A stretch of DNA of 64,000 bases from Desulfallas thermosapovorans DSM 6562 (GCF_008124625.1 NZ_VNHM01000001.1:1-64000); one strand, 5' to 3'; positions 26,309 to 35,684 are shown, counted from the stretch's first letter. Numbers and translations are program-made. Notes: generated from the sequence alone by a model not told the origin.

Positions 26309-27027
26309 TCGGTACCGGACCAGGAGCAACGGCCGACTTGAGCGCCCGGGCACTGGAGGCCCTGCAATCCGCCGATGTTATAGTTGGTTATAAAACGTAT
26401 ATAGATTTAATAAAAGATTTAATTCAGGACAGAAAAGTGATCAGCACCGGTATGACCAGGGAAAAAGAGCGCTGTGCAGCGGCTATAGAACAAGCCGCAG
26501 CCGGGCACCGGGTAGCAGTGGTCAGCAGCGGCGACCCGGGTGTGTATGGCATGGCAGGGTTAATACTGGAGATGCTGGAGGCAAGAGACCAATTAAAAAC
26601 CACACCGGTAAAAATTATTCCCGGTATTACCTCGGCCACCGCATCTGCGGCCCGGTTGGGCGCACCGCTGATGCATGATTTCGCAGTGATCAGCCTCAGC
26701 GATTTGTTAACACCCTGGGAAACCATTGAAAAAAGACTGGTGGCAGCAGCCAGAGCCGACTTTGTTATTGTATTGTACAACCCGGCCAGTAAAAAAAGAG
26801 ACTGGCAAATTAAAAAAGCCAGGGAAATATGTCTTTATTATAAAGCCCCAACCACCCCGGTGGGTATAGTTAAAAACGCCGCCAGGGAAGACGAAGAAAT
26901 ATATATCACCGATTTGTCGGGTATGCTGGATTACCCCATAGACATGCTCACCACCGTTATTGTGGGTAACCGGTCCACCAGGCGGGTGGAAGGATTCATC
27001 ATTACCCCCCGGGGATATGTCCTATGA
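26248..27027 (+). CDS. cbiH: Cobalt-precorrin-3B C17-methyltransferase CbiH (non-standard start)
   Basis: Tetrapyrrole methylase acting at C-17. The conserved first motif LVIGTGPGATADLSARALEAL is encoded from 26302 onward, and later segments ADVIVGYKTYIDLI, VVSSGDPGVYGMAGLILE, IPGITSATASAARLGAPLMHDFAVISLSDLLTPW are typical. The frame opens after a TGA at 26239 and has no ATG, GTG or TTG before TTG 26338, which would cut off the GxGPG motif. ATT 26248 lies seven bases after AAAGGGTG and is my best start; ATA 26299 or CTG 26302 are other options. It overlaps cbiG by about 60 bases. Confidence 0.85.
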   Translation: MSQAEISGHNGGTGGGSILVIGTGPGATADLSARALEALQSADVIVGYKTYIDLIKDLIQDRKVISTGMTREKERCAAAIEQAAAGHRVAVVSSGDPGVYGMAGLILEMLEARDQLKTTPVKIIPGITSATASAARLGAPLMHDFAVISLSDLLTPWETIEKRLVAAARADFVIVLYNPASKKRDWQIKKAREICLYYKAPTTPVGIVKNAAREDEEIYITDLSGMLDYPIDMLTTVIVGNRSTRRVEGFIITPRGYVL

Positions 27028-27794
27028 TTTTGGTGCTGGGGGGTACTTCGGAAAGCCGGGAACTGGTCACTATACTGGCTGAACTTGGCAAGCCAATGAT
27101 TGTCTGTACTGCCACCGCCTATGGTGGACAACTGCTCGAAACCTCCGGCGGTACAGCAAAAATAGTTACGGGCCGTTTAAATGAAGATGACCTGGCCGGT
27201 TTAATAACCACCCATAAAGTGTCGGTTCTGGTTGACGCAACGCACCCCTTTGCAGAACTGGCCACGGATACAGCCCAAAAAGCCTGTAACCGTACAGGAA
27301 TCTTATACCTGCGTTTTGAGAGAGCATCATTACCACTACCCCGTCACCCGCTGGTGATACCGGTGGAAAGTTACCGGGAAGCGGCCGGCCGGGCGGTGGC
27401 GCTGGCAAAGAAAACTATTTTCATCACCACGGGTACCAAAACGCTGTCTTTGTTTACCGGCGCCGCCAGGGCTGCCGGGCTGAGGGTAGTAGCCCGCATT
27501 CTACCCGACCCATCCGGGCTAAGCCATTGCCTGAACCTGGGGATTACACCGGGTGACATCATAGCTATGCAGGGTCCCTTTTCAGTGGATATGAACAAAG
27601 CACTACTGAATCATTATAACGCCGATGTTCTGGTTACCAAGGAAAGCGGTACAACCGGCGGCTCCGATACCAAAATAAATGCCGCCCTGGAGCTTTCCAT
27701 ACCGGCGATAGTAATAAAAAGACCCCCTCCTCCGGCCGGGGCTACGTCAAATCCAGATGAACTGATTGATATGATTATCAAGCACACGGGGTAG
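27024..27794 (+). CDS. cbiJ: Cobalt-precorrin-6A reductase CbiJ/CobK
   Basis: Reduces the macrocycle of cobalt-precorrin-6A with NAD(P)H. MILVLGGTSESRELVTIL at the N-terminus, LVDATHPFAELATDTA near residue 70, FERASLPLP near 98, and the C-terminal VTKESGTTGGSDTKINAALELSIPAIVIKRPP are family hallmarks. 256 residues. ATG 27024 overlaps the cbiH stop. Confidence 0.93.
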   Translation: MILVLGGTSESRELVTILAELGKPMIVCTATAYGGQLLETSGGTAKIVTGRLNEDDLAGLITTHKVSVLVDATHPFAELATDTAQKACNRTGILYLRFERASLPLPRHPLVIPVESYREAAGRAVALAKKTIFITTGTKTLSLFTGAARAAGLRVVARILPDPSGLSHCLNLGITPGDIIAMQGPFSVDMNKALLNHYNADVLVTKESGTTGGSDTKINAALELSIPAIVIKRPPPPAGATSNPDELIDMIIKHTG

Positions 27795-27841
27795 AAAAAA
27801 ATATTTTTAAAAATTGATAATTATGAAAGGACGGAAGCCAA

Positions 27842-28213
27842 TTGAAAACTGGGGTTATCATACTAAGTCACGGCAGCCGGTTGCCTGAAGCCCAGGCTAC
27901 TTTGCAGAAAATCACTGCCATGGTTGAATCATCAGCAAACGAAGATTTTTTAATCGAAGGCGCAGCCCTGCAGTTTAATCAGCCCGATTTACCCACAGCC
28001 ATTGCCCGCATTATAGACCGGGGTGCAGAGCGAGTGGTTGTGGTACCTCTCTTTCTTTACCTGGGCCTGCACATGCAGCGGGATATCCCGGAAATTCTGG
28101 CAGCCCAAAGAAATCTTTACCCAAACATTAGTATATCCATGTCCGAACATATTGGCGCGGATCCCCGCTTGCAGGAAATTATTATGGACCGGGTCAGGGG
28201 GGCAGTGATTTGA
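27842..28213 (+). CDS. cbiX: Sirohydrochlorin cobaltochelatase, short CbiX type
   Basis: Inserts cobalt into sirohydrochlorin, the entry step of the anaerobic pathway. This 123-residue protein is the single-domain CbiXS form. The metal-site histidine lies in VIILSHGSRLPEA at the N-terminus; VVVVPLFLYLGLHMQRDIPEIL and SEHIGADPRL follow. The start is TTG 27842 after GAAAGGACGG. Its stop TGA overlaps the TTG of cbiC. Iron chelatase SirB is related, but the cbi context favours cobalt. Confidence 0.9.
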   Translation: MKTGVIILSHGSRLPEAQATLQKITAMVESSANEDFLIEGAALQFNQPDLPTAIARIIDRGAERVVVVPLFLYLGLHMQRDIPEILAAQRNLYPNISISMSEHIGADPRLQEIIMDRVRGAVI

Positions 28214-28827
28214 ATTTCATTATTGATCCAGGGGCCATTGAGCAGGAGAGCATGGCCATTATTGAAAAAAACGTTCCTTTATTAGCCTCACTGCCCAAGA
28301 AAGAACAATCCATCGTTAAAAGAATTATCCATACCACCGGTGATTTTAACATAGCCCCCCTGGTAAAAATACACCCCCAGGCTATAGACCGCGGCTTAGA
28401 CGCCATCCGCCGCGGTTGCAACATATACACCGATGTGAATATGGTACTGGCCGGTCTGAATAGTAAAAGGCTTGCGGCATACGGTATCCAAGCTTTGTGC
28501 CACATCGCCGATCCGGCCGTGGCCGAGCAGGCCCGGCGTACAGGTCAAACCCGGGCCATGGTGGCCATGCGCCGGGCCGGTTCACTTCAGGGTGATATAG
28601 TGGTAATCGGCAACGCACCCACCGCCCTGTTCACTCTCTGCGATATGATTAAACAGGGAGAGGCCGACCCGGCCCTGGTTATCGGCACCCCGGTGGGATT
28701 TGTAGGTGCCAGTGAGTCCAAGGAAATGCTGGTAAATCTGGGTAAAGTGCCATATATAACATTGCAAGGTACCAGGGGAGGCAGTACCATCGCCGCCTCT
28801 ATAGTAAATGCATTATTATACATGTAA
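28210..28827 (+). CDS. cbiC: Cobalt-precorrin-8 methylmutase CbiC
   Basis: Moves the C-11 methyl group to C-12, giving cobyrinate. Hallmarks: DPGAIEQESMAII, KRIIHTTGDFNIAPLVKIHP (catalytic His in this segment near residue 43), IYTDVNMVLAGLN, GNAPTALFTLCDMI and GTPVGFVGASESKEML. 205 residues, full length. The start is TTG 28210. Last gene of the operon; cbiA and cbiB are not in the window. Confidence 0.94.
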   Translation: MNFIIDPGAIEQESMAIIEKNVPLLASLPKKEQSIVKRIIHTTGDFNIAPLVKIHPQAIDRGLDAIRRGCNIYTDVNMVLAGLNSKRLAAYGIQALCHIADPAVAEQARRTGQTRAMVAMRRAGSLQGDIVVIGNAPTALFTLCDMIKQGEADPALVIGTPVGFVGASESKEMLVNLGKVPYITLQGTRGGSTIAASIVNALLYM

Positions 28828-28924
28828 AATAATCAGCTCATAAATAATATAGCTGGCTATTGCCACCAAACCATCAATTATCTTAAATACAAACACACGG
28901 GTTAACTTCATTCATATTTTAAAA

Positions 28925-28955
28925 GGATAGGCTTTGATAGCCTGTCTTTATTTTT
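28925..28955 (+). terminator. Terminator after the cbi operon
   Basis: GGATAGGC, loop of 7, GCCTGTCT with two G-U pairs, followed by a T-rich tail. Confidence 0.75.
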
Positions 28956-29020
28956 ATGGATATATTTTCCAGTATGGAATATATATATATTGTACAAAAT
29001 AATTGTGAAAGGAGGAAAAA

Positions 29021-29698
29021 ATGAACACTAATTTTTCCAAGCTCACCGGTATTATATTATTTGCGCTATGTCTTTCCCTGTTTAATGTGCATGGTGCAAT
29101 GGCCGGTGCGGAAAAAGAAGTGGCCCAAAGGTCAAACGGCATAACGGTTAAATACACCGTTCAGCCGGGGGACACTCTGTCTAAAATAGCCAAGTCTTTT
29201 GGTATTGATGTAAGCCAGTTAATGCGTGCCAACAACCTGGAGACCTCGGTCATAAGACCTTACCAGGAATTAACAATCCCTCCGGCGAATAAGGCAGATT
29301 CGAACAATATCAGCCGGGGAGATATTGACCGGGAGGATTTGCTGCTTTTAGCCAGGGCCATTTACGCCGAGGCCAGGGGGGAGAGTTTTGAAGGTCAGGT
29401 GGCCGTGGGAGCCGTTATATTAAACCGTACGCGCAGCCCACACTTTCCCAATAGCATTAGAGAAGTTATATATCAAAGAAACCGTAACCTGTACCAGTTT
29501 ACCCCTGTATCCGACGGCACTATTAACTTAAGCCCTGACGAAAAAGCCATTAAAGCCGCCACAAGAGCACTGGAGGGTGAAGATCCAACCAACGGGGCAT
29601 TGTTTTTCTATAATCCCCGAATTGCTTCTGACCAGTGGATCAAGACCCTGCCAGTGTTAACGAAAATAGGCAGCCATGTTTTTGCCACCAAAACGTAA
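29021..29698 (+). CDS. LysM plus SleB-type cell-wall hydrolase
   Basis: Secreted peptidoglycan hydrolase of the spore cortex-lytic group. Residues 1-28 form a signal peptide (LTGIILFALCLSLFNVHGAMA). A LysM domain follows (KYTVQPGDTLSKIAKSFGIDVSQLMRANNLE) and then the SleB/CwlJ catalytic domain (LLARAIYAEARGESFEGQVAVGAVILNRTRSPHFPNSIREVIYQ; glutamate in AEARGE). 225 residues. ATG 29021 has AAAGGAGG just upstream. It probably acts in germination or sporulation, but substrate and timing cannot be read from the sequence. Confidence 0.9.
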   Translation: MNTNFSKLTGIILFALCLSLFNVHGAMAGAEKEVAQRSNGITVKYTVQPGDTLSKIAKSFGIDVSQLMRANNLETSVIRPYQELTIPPANKADSNNISRGDIDREDLLLLARAIYAEARGESFEGQVAVGAVILNRTRSPHFPNSIREVIYQRNRNLYQFTPVSDGTINLSPDEKAIKAATRALEGEDPTNGALFFYNPRIASDQWIKTLPVLTKIGSHVFATKT

Positions 29699-29801
29699 CA
29701 AAAAACAAGGCAAAGTGCTGCTTTAAAAAACAAATCAAGCTTTTAAAAATCCAGCTTTTATTATAAAAATAATATAACCTGGTAAATGAAGACTATGGGT
29801 A

Positions 29802-29850
29802 AGAAGGCAGTTCAGAGCCAAATTTTAATTGGCTCAATAACTGCCTTTCT
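29802..29850. terminator. Bidirectional terminator between convergent genes
   Basis: A long interrupted stem: AGAAGGCAGTT + GAGCCAA pairing with TTGGCTC + AACTGCCTTTCT, loop TTTTAA. It separates the plus-strand hydrolase from the minus-strand P-loop gene. Confidence 0.8.
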
Positions 29851-29854
29851 TAAG

Positions 29855-30682
29855 TCAGCTGATTTCACTCACTTTGATATCAACTATAGTCACATTTATA
29901 TACTTCACGGTCAATCCAGTCATGTACTCCACCTGCCTCTTGACCATTTTCTGTACTTCCCGGCTAATGTTATCCAGTTTATAGTTTATATTCGCTACCA
30001 CGGAAAGCTCAATGGTAACATCCTGCCCCTCCCTGATAATATTAGTGTGCCTTACCGACATCACCCCGTCAATGCCCGCAGCAGCATACGAGGCAATGGA
30101 ACCTATTGCGCCCCGGGATATAGAAAACCTTCCATATAAAGTAAAGGTGGGTCTAACCACCGATTGCTCGGTCCAACTGGTCCGCCCCCTTGGTCCTTTT
30201 CGTCGTAAAAAAACTTGCAAAGGATCGATCATACTTTCGGGAAAGCTTTTTTTAACTTCCATAATTGGCGCCGGGATGACATGTTTACTGTGCTGAGTAC
30301 GCATTATCCGTGCTTTCCTCATTTCCTTGGCCGAGGCAATCTGCTCGATGGAGATATATTTTTTTATATCAGGCAAACTCAATCCGCTGGCGATCCTTTC
30401 CGCCATACCCCTGGATGTGCCCAAAATTAGAACCTTTTCGGGTGACAGTAATGAAATGGCTTCAACGGCGGCTCTTCTGTGCTCTGTATTAATGAAAAGG
30501 GCCGTCTTTATAGCTCCGATCCGGGTAGGTTGTTTTTTAGCCGATTCTCCAGCTACAATTCTGTTTCCTTTAATAATTAATCCATCATCTATTATGATTT
30601 CACAACCCAGTTGACCGGCCAGCATAACTGCCCGGTGACTTTTACCCGTCCCGCTGGGCCCTACCAGTGCATAGACTTCCAA
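29855..30682 (-). CDS. P-loop domain fused to an Asp23/Gls24 domain
   Basis: A 275-residue protein. The N-terminus has a Walker A motif (ALVGPSGTGKSHRAVMLA) and EIIIDDGLIIKGNRIVAG, suggesting nucleotide binding. From about residue 170 an Asp23/Gls24-type domain follows (ARGRFSISRGAIGSIASYAAAGIDGVMSV-like, then DVTIELSVVANINYKLDNISREVQKMVKRQVEYMTGL). Asp23 proteins are envelope-stress or membrane-organisation factors of Firmicutes; the fused P-loop is a conserved but uncharacterised arrangement in clostridia. The start is TTG 30682 with GAGGGA upstream. Function not assigned. Confidence 0.75.
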   Translation of the reverse strand: MEVYALVGPSGTGKSHRAVMLAGQLGCEIIIDDGLIIKGNRIVAGESAKKQPTRIGAIKTALFINTEHRRAAVEAISLLSPEKVLILGTSRGMAERIASGLSLPDIKKYISIEQIASAKEMRKARIMRTQHSKHVIPAPIMEVKKSFPESMIDPLQVFLRRKGPRGRTSWTEQSVVRPTFTLYGRFSISRGAIGSIASYAAAGIDGVMSVRHTNIIREGQDVTIELSVVANINYKLDNISREVQKMVKRQVEYMTGLTVKYINVTIVDIKVSEIS

Positions 30683-30852
30683 CTAAATCCCTCATTCCTC
30701 AGTTTTAATTTGCTAATAATGGGCAAAAATTATATACTTTTTATACCGGCTTTTATAAAATTCTTTGTAATAGCGTAAAGGTAATGCTATCTATATTATA
30801 TATTATCAATATACAATAATTACATACCCGAATATTTTTCAGGGGGATAGGC

Positions 30853-31284
30853 ATGGCCAAATTTTTTATTGAATTGTTACAATATGAATTTAACCTGACA
30901 GAAGAGGATATTAATTTATTACAAAAAACCATGCGAAAGCAAAGTCGTACCGAACGCCGTTACTATTACCAAAATTTAAAAACTAAAGAAAAAGATTTTA
31001 TACACTATCTCCAGGAAATTTACCAATCCCTCGAGCCCGAGGGGCAAAAACAATGGCTGGACACAGTGGTGCAAAGCATGCTGGACCGGGGCGGCGATCC
31101 GGATATAAGCGATGCACTGGTAATGAAAATAATCGGCCCGTTAACAGTATATAACCAATTACGCATTAAGTCAGAAACGGATGGCATAAAGTTAAATATA
31201 CTGGTCAATTTCGGCGGATTAGGCACTGTAATTATCCTTTTCGGTGCCATTACCGCACTGGTAATGTACTTATTTAGCCGTTAA
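30853..31284 (+). CDS. Small tail-anchored membrane protein, unknown
   Basis: 143 residues. The first 110 are charged, helical and cytoplasmic-looking (FNLTEEDINLLQKTMRKQSRTERRYYYQNLKTKEKDF), and one membrane segment lies at the very C-terminus (LGTVIILFGAITALVMYLF), so it is probably tail-anchored. ATG 30853 follows AGGGGGATAGGC. I do not recognise the family. A DUF3786 gene follows 31 bp later, perhaps in the same transcript. Confidence 0.7.
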   Translation: MAKFFIELLQYEFNLTEEDINLLQKTMRKQSRTERRYYYQNLKTKEKDFIHYLQEIYQSLEPEGQKQWLDTVVQSMLDRGGDPDISDALVMKIIGPLTVYNQLRIKSETDGIKLNILVNFGGLGTVIILFGAITALVMYLFSR

Positions 31285-31315
31285 ATTTAACAATCAAAAG
31301 ACAGGAGTGTTTATT

Positions 31316-31912
31316 TTGTGCCACGAACTAACTGCACACACTGCAGCAATTAAGGATTTCCTGGCCTCAAATCCGGAGGAAATGATTTTAAAAAGCGGAG
31401 CTATTTTTTCCAAGAATCAAGAAAGTATTATTGTTAAATACTTTGCCCGAAACTTTACCGTATCACTGAGTAACGGTGAAGTAACTGCCGAAAACCAACA
31501 ACCGGTATCCCCCAAAGATGCCACTCTAATACTGCAGTATTTAACACAATGTAATGGGCTGCCACCCAGGGGTACATGGATTTCTTTTTTAGAACTACCC
31601 CAGGGCATTCACCATTATGTACCTTTTCTAAAGGACGCTTGTCAACCAATCAGTAACATCCTAAGCGATGACCCGAACCTGTTCATGCAGCGTGCTGCTT
31701 CACTGGGCGGCCGACCTATAAAAATGGGCGATGCCGCAGCGCTTATACCCGCATTCCCTAAATTGCCACTGGCCGTTGCCATATGGCAGGGGGACGATGA
31801 ATTCCCGGCCAAGGCTAATATTTTATTCGACAGTATCGCCCCCCATCATTTAACCACAGCAGCCCTGTGGGTACTGGGTTGTGAGATGGCCCGTAAAATG
31901 ACCGATTTCTAA
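31316..31912 (+). CDS. DUF3786 family protein
   Basis: A 198-residue soluble protein with segments typical of DUF3786 (GLPPRGTWISFLELPQGIHHYVPF, FPKLPLAVAIWQGDDEFPAKANILFDSIAPHHLTTAALWVLG). The family is found in anaerobes, often near corrinoid or one-carbon genes, but has no proven function. TTG 31316 is eight bases after AGGAG; GTG 31307 would overlap that ribosome site. Confidence 0.8.
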   Translation: MCHELTAHTAAIKDFLASNPEEMILKSGAIFSKNQESIIVKYFARNFTVSLSNGEVTAENQQPVSPKDATLILQYLTQCNGLPPRGTWISFLELPQGIHHYVPFLKDACQPISNILSDDPNLFMQRAASLGGRPIKMGDAAALIPAFPKLPLAVAIWQGDDEFPAKANILFDSIAPHHLTTAALWVLGCEMARKMTDF

Positions 31913-31923
31913 CATTTTACAAA

Positions 31924-31949
31924 AAAAGCCGGTGCTTAGCCCGGCTTTT
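31924..31949. terminator. Bidirectional terminator
   Basis: AAAAGCCGG, loop of 8, CCGGCTTTT, with A/T runs on both sides; serves the DUF3786 gene and the convergent starch-binding gene. Confidence 0.88.
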
Positions 31950-32268
31950 ATGTGATTCTGTAGATCCAATTGGCACCATTATTATTATCCCAATTATGGG
32001 CATCATCCCTGAAGCAAAAATTAAACTGTTTACCTTTAATGTCAACGGTTTGCTCCCAACCATCATTTGTTTTTTCCATAAGATAATCTTTGGGCTCCTC
32101 CCAATCCCCGCCTTCGCCATTACCAGCATGCATCCAAACCTGACGGGCCCCTTTTTGATTTAATATGCCGCTATACCTAATGCGAATTTCCTTTCCATCC
32201 TGGGTAAGTGGTTTAACCTGAACCCCCTGGATAGGTGAGGAAAAGGTAAAAGGGCTTAAGGTACTCAT
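31948..32268 (-). CDS. Stand-alone starch-binding-module (CBM25-like) protein
   Basis: A 106-residue protein consisting only of a carbohydrate-binding fold: IRIRYSGILNQKGARQVWMHAGNGEGGDWEEPKDYLMEK, DGWEQTVDIKGKQFNFCFRDDAHNWDNNNGANWIYRI. Tryptophans and the NNNG-x-NW ending are typical of CBM25/CBM53 modules that bind alpha-glucans. No signal peptide and no enzyme domain are present, so it may bind internal glycogen. ATG 32268 follows AGGAGGTG; an upstream ATG at 32289 overlaps the ribosome site. Confidence 0.75.
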   Translation of the reverse strand: MSTLSPFTFSSPIQGVQVKPLTQDGKEIRIRYSGILNQKGARQVWMHAGNGEGGDWEEPKDYLMEKTNDGWEQTVDIKGKQFNFCFRDDAHNWDNNNGANWIYRIT

Positions 32269-32426
32269 TATAACACCTCCTATTTTCATTTCATGGTATA
32301 GTTTGCACAGAAAAAATCTATTTATTAACTTATATTTATTGTCACTGAAGGTTGATATTTTTAATAAGTGCTTTAATAAAAACTATATTAATCAATCTTC
32401 GGAAAAGCAGTAATACTTGTTGATGC

Positions 32427-32465
32427 AAAAAAGCGAACCCCTATATAAGAAAAAGGAGTTCGCTT
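32427..32465 (-). terminator. Terminator downstream of tRNA-Pro
   Basis: Read on the minus strand: AAGCGAACTCC, loop, GGGGTTCGCTT then a T-run. It directly follows the tRNA. Confidence 0.85.
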
Positions 32466-32467
32466 GG

Positions 32468-32544
32468 TGGTCGGGGCGACAGGACTTGAACCTGCGGCCT
32501 TACGGTCCCGAACCGTACGCGCTACCAAACTGCGCTACGCCCCG
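32468..32544 (-). tRNA. tRNA-Pro (CGG)
   Basis: Minus-strand cloverleaf with acceptor stem CGGGGCG/CGCCCCG, D-arm GCGC...GCGC, anticodon stem TACGG/CCGTA with loop TTCGGGA (anticodon CGG), TPsiC arm with GGTTCAAGTCC and an encoded CCA at 32468-32470. Confidence 0.95.
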
Positions 32545-32719
32545 AAGGCGATTATTTTTCCAACAAACATTATATTAACTTAACTTGACCCGATTGTCAA
32601 TGATGATTTGTATATAGTAAAAAACAGGATAATACACCAGCCACTTTGGCTATGTAAATCAGGTTTCTCTTAATGCGTTTCTATTTTAATATTTTCTGTA
32701 TTTAATATTAATGCTATAA

Positions 32720-33412
<693 letters not shown>

Positions 33413-33424
33413 TAAATAACTACT

Positions 33425-33450
33425 AACCCCCGGTGTACAAACCGGGGGTT
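33425..33450 (+). terminator. Hairpin after adk
   Basis: AACCCCCGG, loop of 8, CCGGGGGTT; strong stem but only a weak T tract follows. Confidence 0.7.
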
Positions 33451-33482
33451 GCCAATTTAACAATACTGGACGTGATTATAAA

Positions 33483-34229
33483 ATGCACCAATACAAGGGT
33501 TTATCTTACATATATGATTACCTGGTCTCCGGGGTGGATTTTGAAGGCTGGGTTGATTACGTAGAAGCTTTACTCAAACGCTTTAAATTACAAGCCAAAA
33601 GCGTTGTCGACCTGGCCTGCGGCACGGGCAACACCGTGATTCCCTTTGCCCGCCGCGGTTATAAAGCTACCGGCATAGACCTGTCGGGAGAAATGCTGGA
33701 TTTGGCCCGTACCAAAGCAGCTTCTTTAAATCTCGCTATCAATTTTCTTGAGCAAGACATGCGCAGCTTTAAGCTACCTGAAAAGGTCCAGTTGGTGACC
33801 TGTTTTCACGACGGCTTAAATTATTTACTGGATATCGAGGACATTAAACAAACCTTCCAACAGGTACACCGGCACTTAGTGGATAAAGGGGCCTTTATCT
33901 TTGACCTCAACGCAGTGCACTGGTTATCAGATACGGATAACAGCGTTACCATGGTGGACGAACCGGACATGACTTTAATCTGGGAAACTAATTATGACAG
34001 CGCACAAAATACCTGGCAAATCAACTTGACCGGCTTTATACGGGAAGACGATATATATCACAAATTCACAGAGTGTCACCGGGAAAAGGCTTATCATCCT
34101 GAGGATATTATTTCTTACCTGAAGCAAACAGGGTTTACTTTGCTGGGCAGTTTTAACGCCTTCTCCTTTGAACCAATCCATTCCAACAGTATCCGGCATT
34201 TTTATGTGGCGCAAAAAAATTGCGATTAA
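33483..34229 (+). CDS. Class I SAM-dependent methyltransferase
   Basis: A 248-residue methyltransferase of the YqeM-like group: Y-x-x-L-x-x-YDYLVSG at the N-terminus, SAM motif I VVDLACGTGNTVIPFARRGY near residue 41, GIDLSGEMLDLAR near 63 and motif with LEQDMRSFKLP near 87. The substrate cannot be deduced. ATG 33483 has no strong ribosome site (ACGTGATTATAA). It follows adk and precedes the liv genes but appears to be separate from both. Confidence 0.82.
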   Translation: MHQYKGLSYIYDYLVSGVDFEGWVDYVEALLKRFKLQAKSVVDLACGTGNTVIPFARRGYKATGIDLSGEMLDLARTKAASLNLAINFLEQDMRSFKLPEKVQLVTCFHDGLNYLLDIEDIKQTFQQVHRHLVDKGAFIFDLNAVHWLSDTDNSVTMVDEPDMTLIWETNYDSAQNTWQINLTGFIREDDIYHKFTECHREKAYHPEDIISYLKQTGFTLLGSFNAFSFEPIHSNSIRHFYVAQKNCD

Positions 34230-34320
34230 TTAAGGAATATAGTTACAGGTATTAAATTGCCAAACGATTGCAACATTTTCTCTAATTATTTTTACTTATA
34301 TGCAGGAATATCAATTATTT

Positions 34321-34349
34321 TTGACGAAGAAAGAATTTTATTTTATGTT
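34321..34349 (+). promoter_or_regulatory. Sigma-A-type promoter for the liv operon
   Basis: TTGACG, 17-base spacer, TATGTT; 67 bases before livK. Confidence 0.6.
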
Positions 34350-34415
34350 ATGGCACGGAGGTGAGCTTTTCAAAGAAATTGGTTACAATTAGTCGATGAG
34401 GAGGATACATAAAAA

Positions 34416-35615
34416 ATGAACAAAAAATTAATCAGCTTAATAACTATTTTAATTTTTTCGCTGGTTGTTCTGACCGGATGTGGCTCTTCAGACACCAAAG
34501 GCCAGCAGGGTGCATCCGAGGACACCATAAAAATCGGTTTTTTAGGTGCTAAAACTGGTAGCCATGCCAGCTACGGCATTGAAACCCTTAAGGGCATGCA
34601 GATGGCCGTGGAAGACATTAACGCCGCCGGCGGCCTGTTGGGTAAAGAAGTGGTTATTATTGAAGATGACCACGGTAGTAAAAACTCGGAAGCTTCCACT
34701 GTTACCGATAAATTAATCAATAACAATAAAGTTGTGGCCATCGTTGGTGATCCTACAACCGGATTAACCAAGATTGCTGCGCCCATTGCCCAACAAAACC
34801 AGGTTGTTCTTCTTTCGGCCGGTGCAGTAGGCACGGGCGTAGTAGAGATAGGTGACTATATTTTCCGGGATACCCTGCTGGACGCCCTGGCAGCCCCCGC
34901 CGTTACCAAGTACTGTGCTGAAGAATTGGGCTGGAAAAAGGTTGCCCTGGTTACATCAATAAATAATGATTATAGTGTTGGCCTGAGCAAAATTTTTAAA
35001 AACGCGTTGGATAAATACGGTGTGGAAATTGTTACCGAGCAGCAAATCAAGGACGGCGATACCAACTTCAGCGCTCAGGTAACCAACTTAGCCAGCAAGG
35101 AATTTGATGGCATTGTATTCACCGGTTACTATACCGAGGGCGGCCTCTTTATGAAAGAGGTGCGCAAACAGGGCATGGATCAGGTACTAGTTGGCGGCGA
35201 TGGACTGCTGTCCCCGGTATTATGGGAAATGGGTGAATCGGCTGTGGAAGGCAGTATGGTTTATACCGGATTTGCCCCCGACCCCAACACTGACAACCCC
35301 AAAACCAAGGATTTCATTGAAAAGTATAAAGCCAACAATGACAACAAATTGCCTGATATGTTCTCGGCTCAGGGTTATGACGCCGTCATGCTGATTGCAG
35401 ACGCCATTAAAAATTCTGAAAGCGCAGATCCCAAAGTTTTCAGGGATAGCTTGGCCCAAACCAAGGACTGGCATGGTGTTACCGGTACCATAACCATCAG
35501 AGAAAACCGTGAACCCATCAAGAGCCCAGTTTACCTGCTGGAAGTAGCGCCCACCGCTGACGGTAGCGGAAGGGAATGGAAGATTAAAGCGGCTATACCT
35601 GTTACCGCGGAATAA
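34416..35615 (+). CDS. livK: Branched-chain amino acid ABC transporter binding lipoprotein
   Basis: Extracellular binding protein of a Leu/Ile/Val-type importer. A lipoprotein signal peptide ends in the lipobox LTGC at residues 19-22, followed by a Ser/Gly linker. The mature part is a periplasmic-binding-protein type I fold: IKIGFLGAKTGSHASYGIETLKGMQMAVEDINAAGGLLGKEV, then VVAIVGDPTTGLTKIAAPIAQQNQVVLLSAGAV. 399 residues. Ligand may be a branched-chain amino acid, amide or related compound; the family is broad. Permease and ATPase genes follow directly. Confidence 0.92.
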   Translation: MNKKLISLITILIFSLVVLTGCGSSDTKGQQGASEDTIKIGFLGAKTGSHASYGIETLKGMQMAVEDINAAGGLLGKEVVIIEDDHGSKNSEASTVTDKLINNNKVVAIVGDPTTGLTKIAAPIAQQNQVVLLSAGAVGTGVVEIGDYIFRDTLLDALAAPAVTKYCAEELGWKKVALVTSINNDYSVGLSKIFKNALDKYGVEIVTEQQIKDGDTNFSAQVTNLASKEFDGIVFTGYYTEGGLFMKEVRKQGMDQVLVGGDGLLSPVLWEMGESAVEGSMVYTGFAPDPNTDNPKTKDFIEKYKANNDNKLPDMFSAQGYDAVMLIADAIKNSESADPKVFRDSLAQTKDWHGVTGTITIRENREPIKSPVYLLEVAPTADGSGREWKIKAAIPVTAE

Positions 35616-35634
35616 TAATGATCCCATAACTGGC

Positions 35635-35661
35635 GACGGCCATCGCTACGCGATGGCTGTC
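35635..35661 (+). repeat. Intercistronic hairpin between livK and livH
   Basis: GACGGCCATCGC, loop TAC, GCGATGGCTGTC: 12 pairs with one G-U, no T-run. A likely mRNA end-protecting element that keeps the binding protein message more abundant than the permease part. Confidence 0.7.
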
Positions 35662-35684
35662 CCATTGTTACAGGAGGAAATGCT

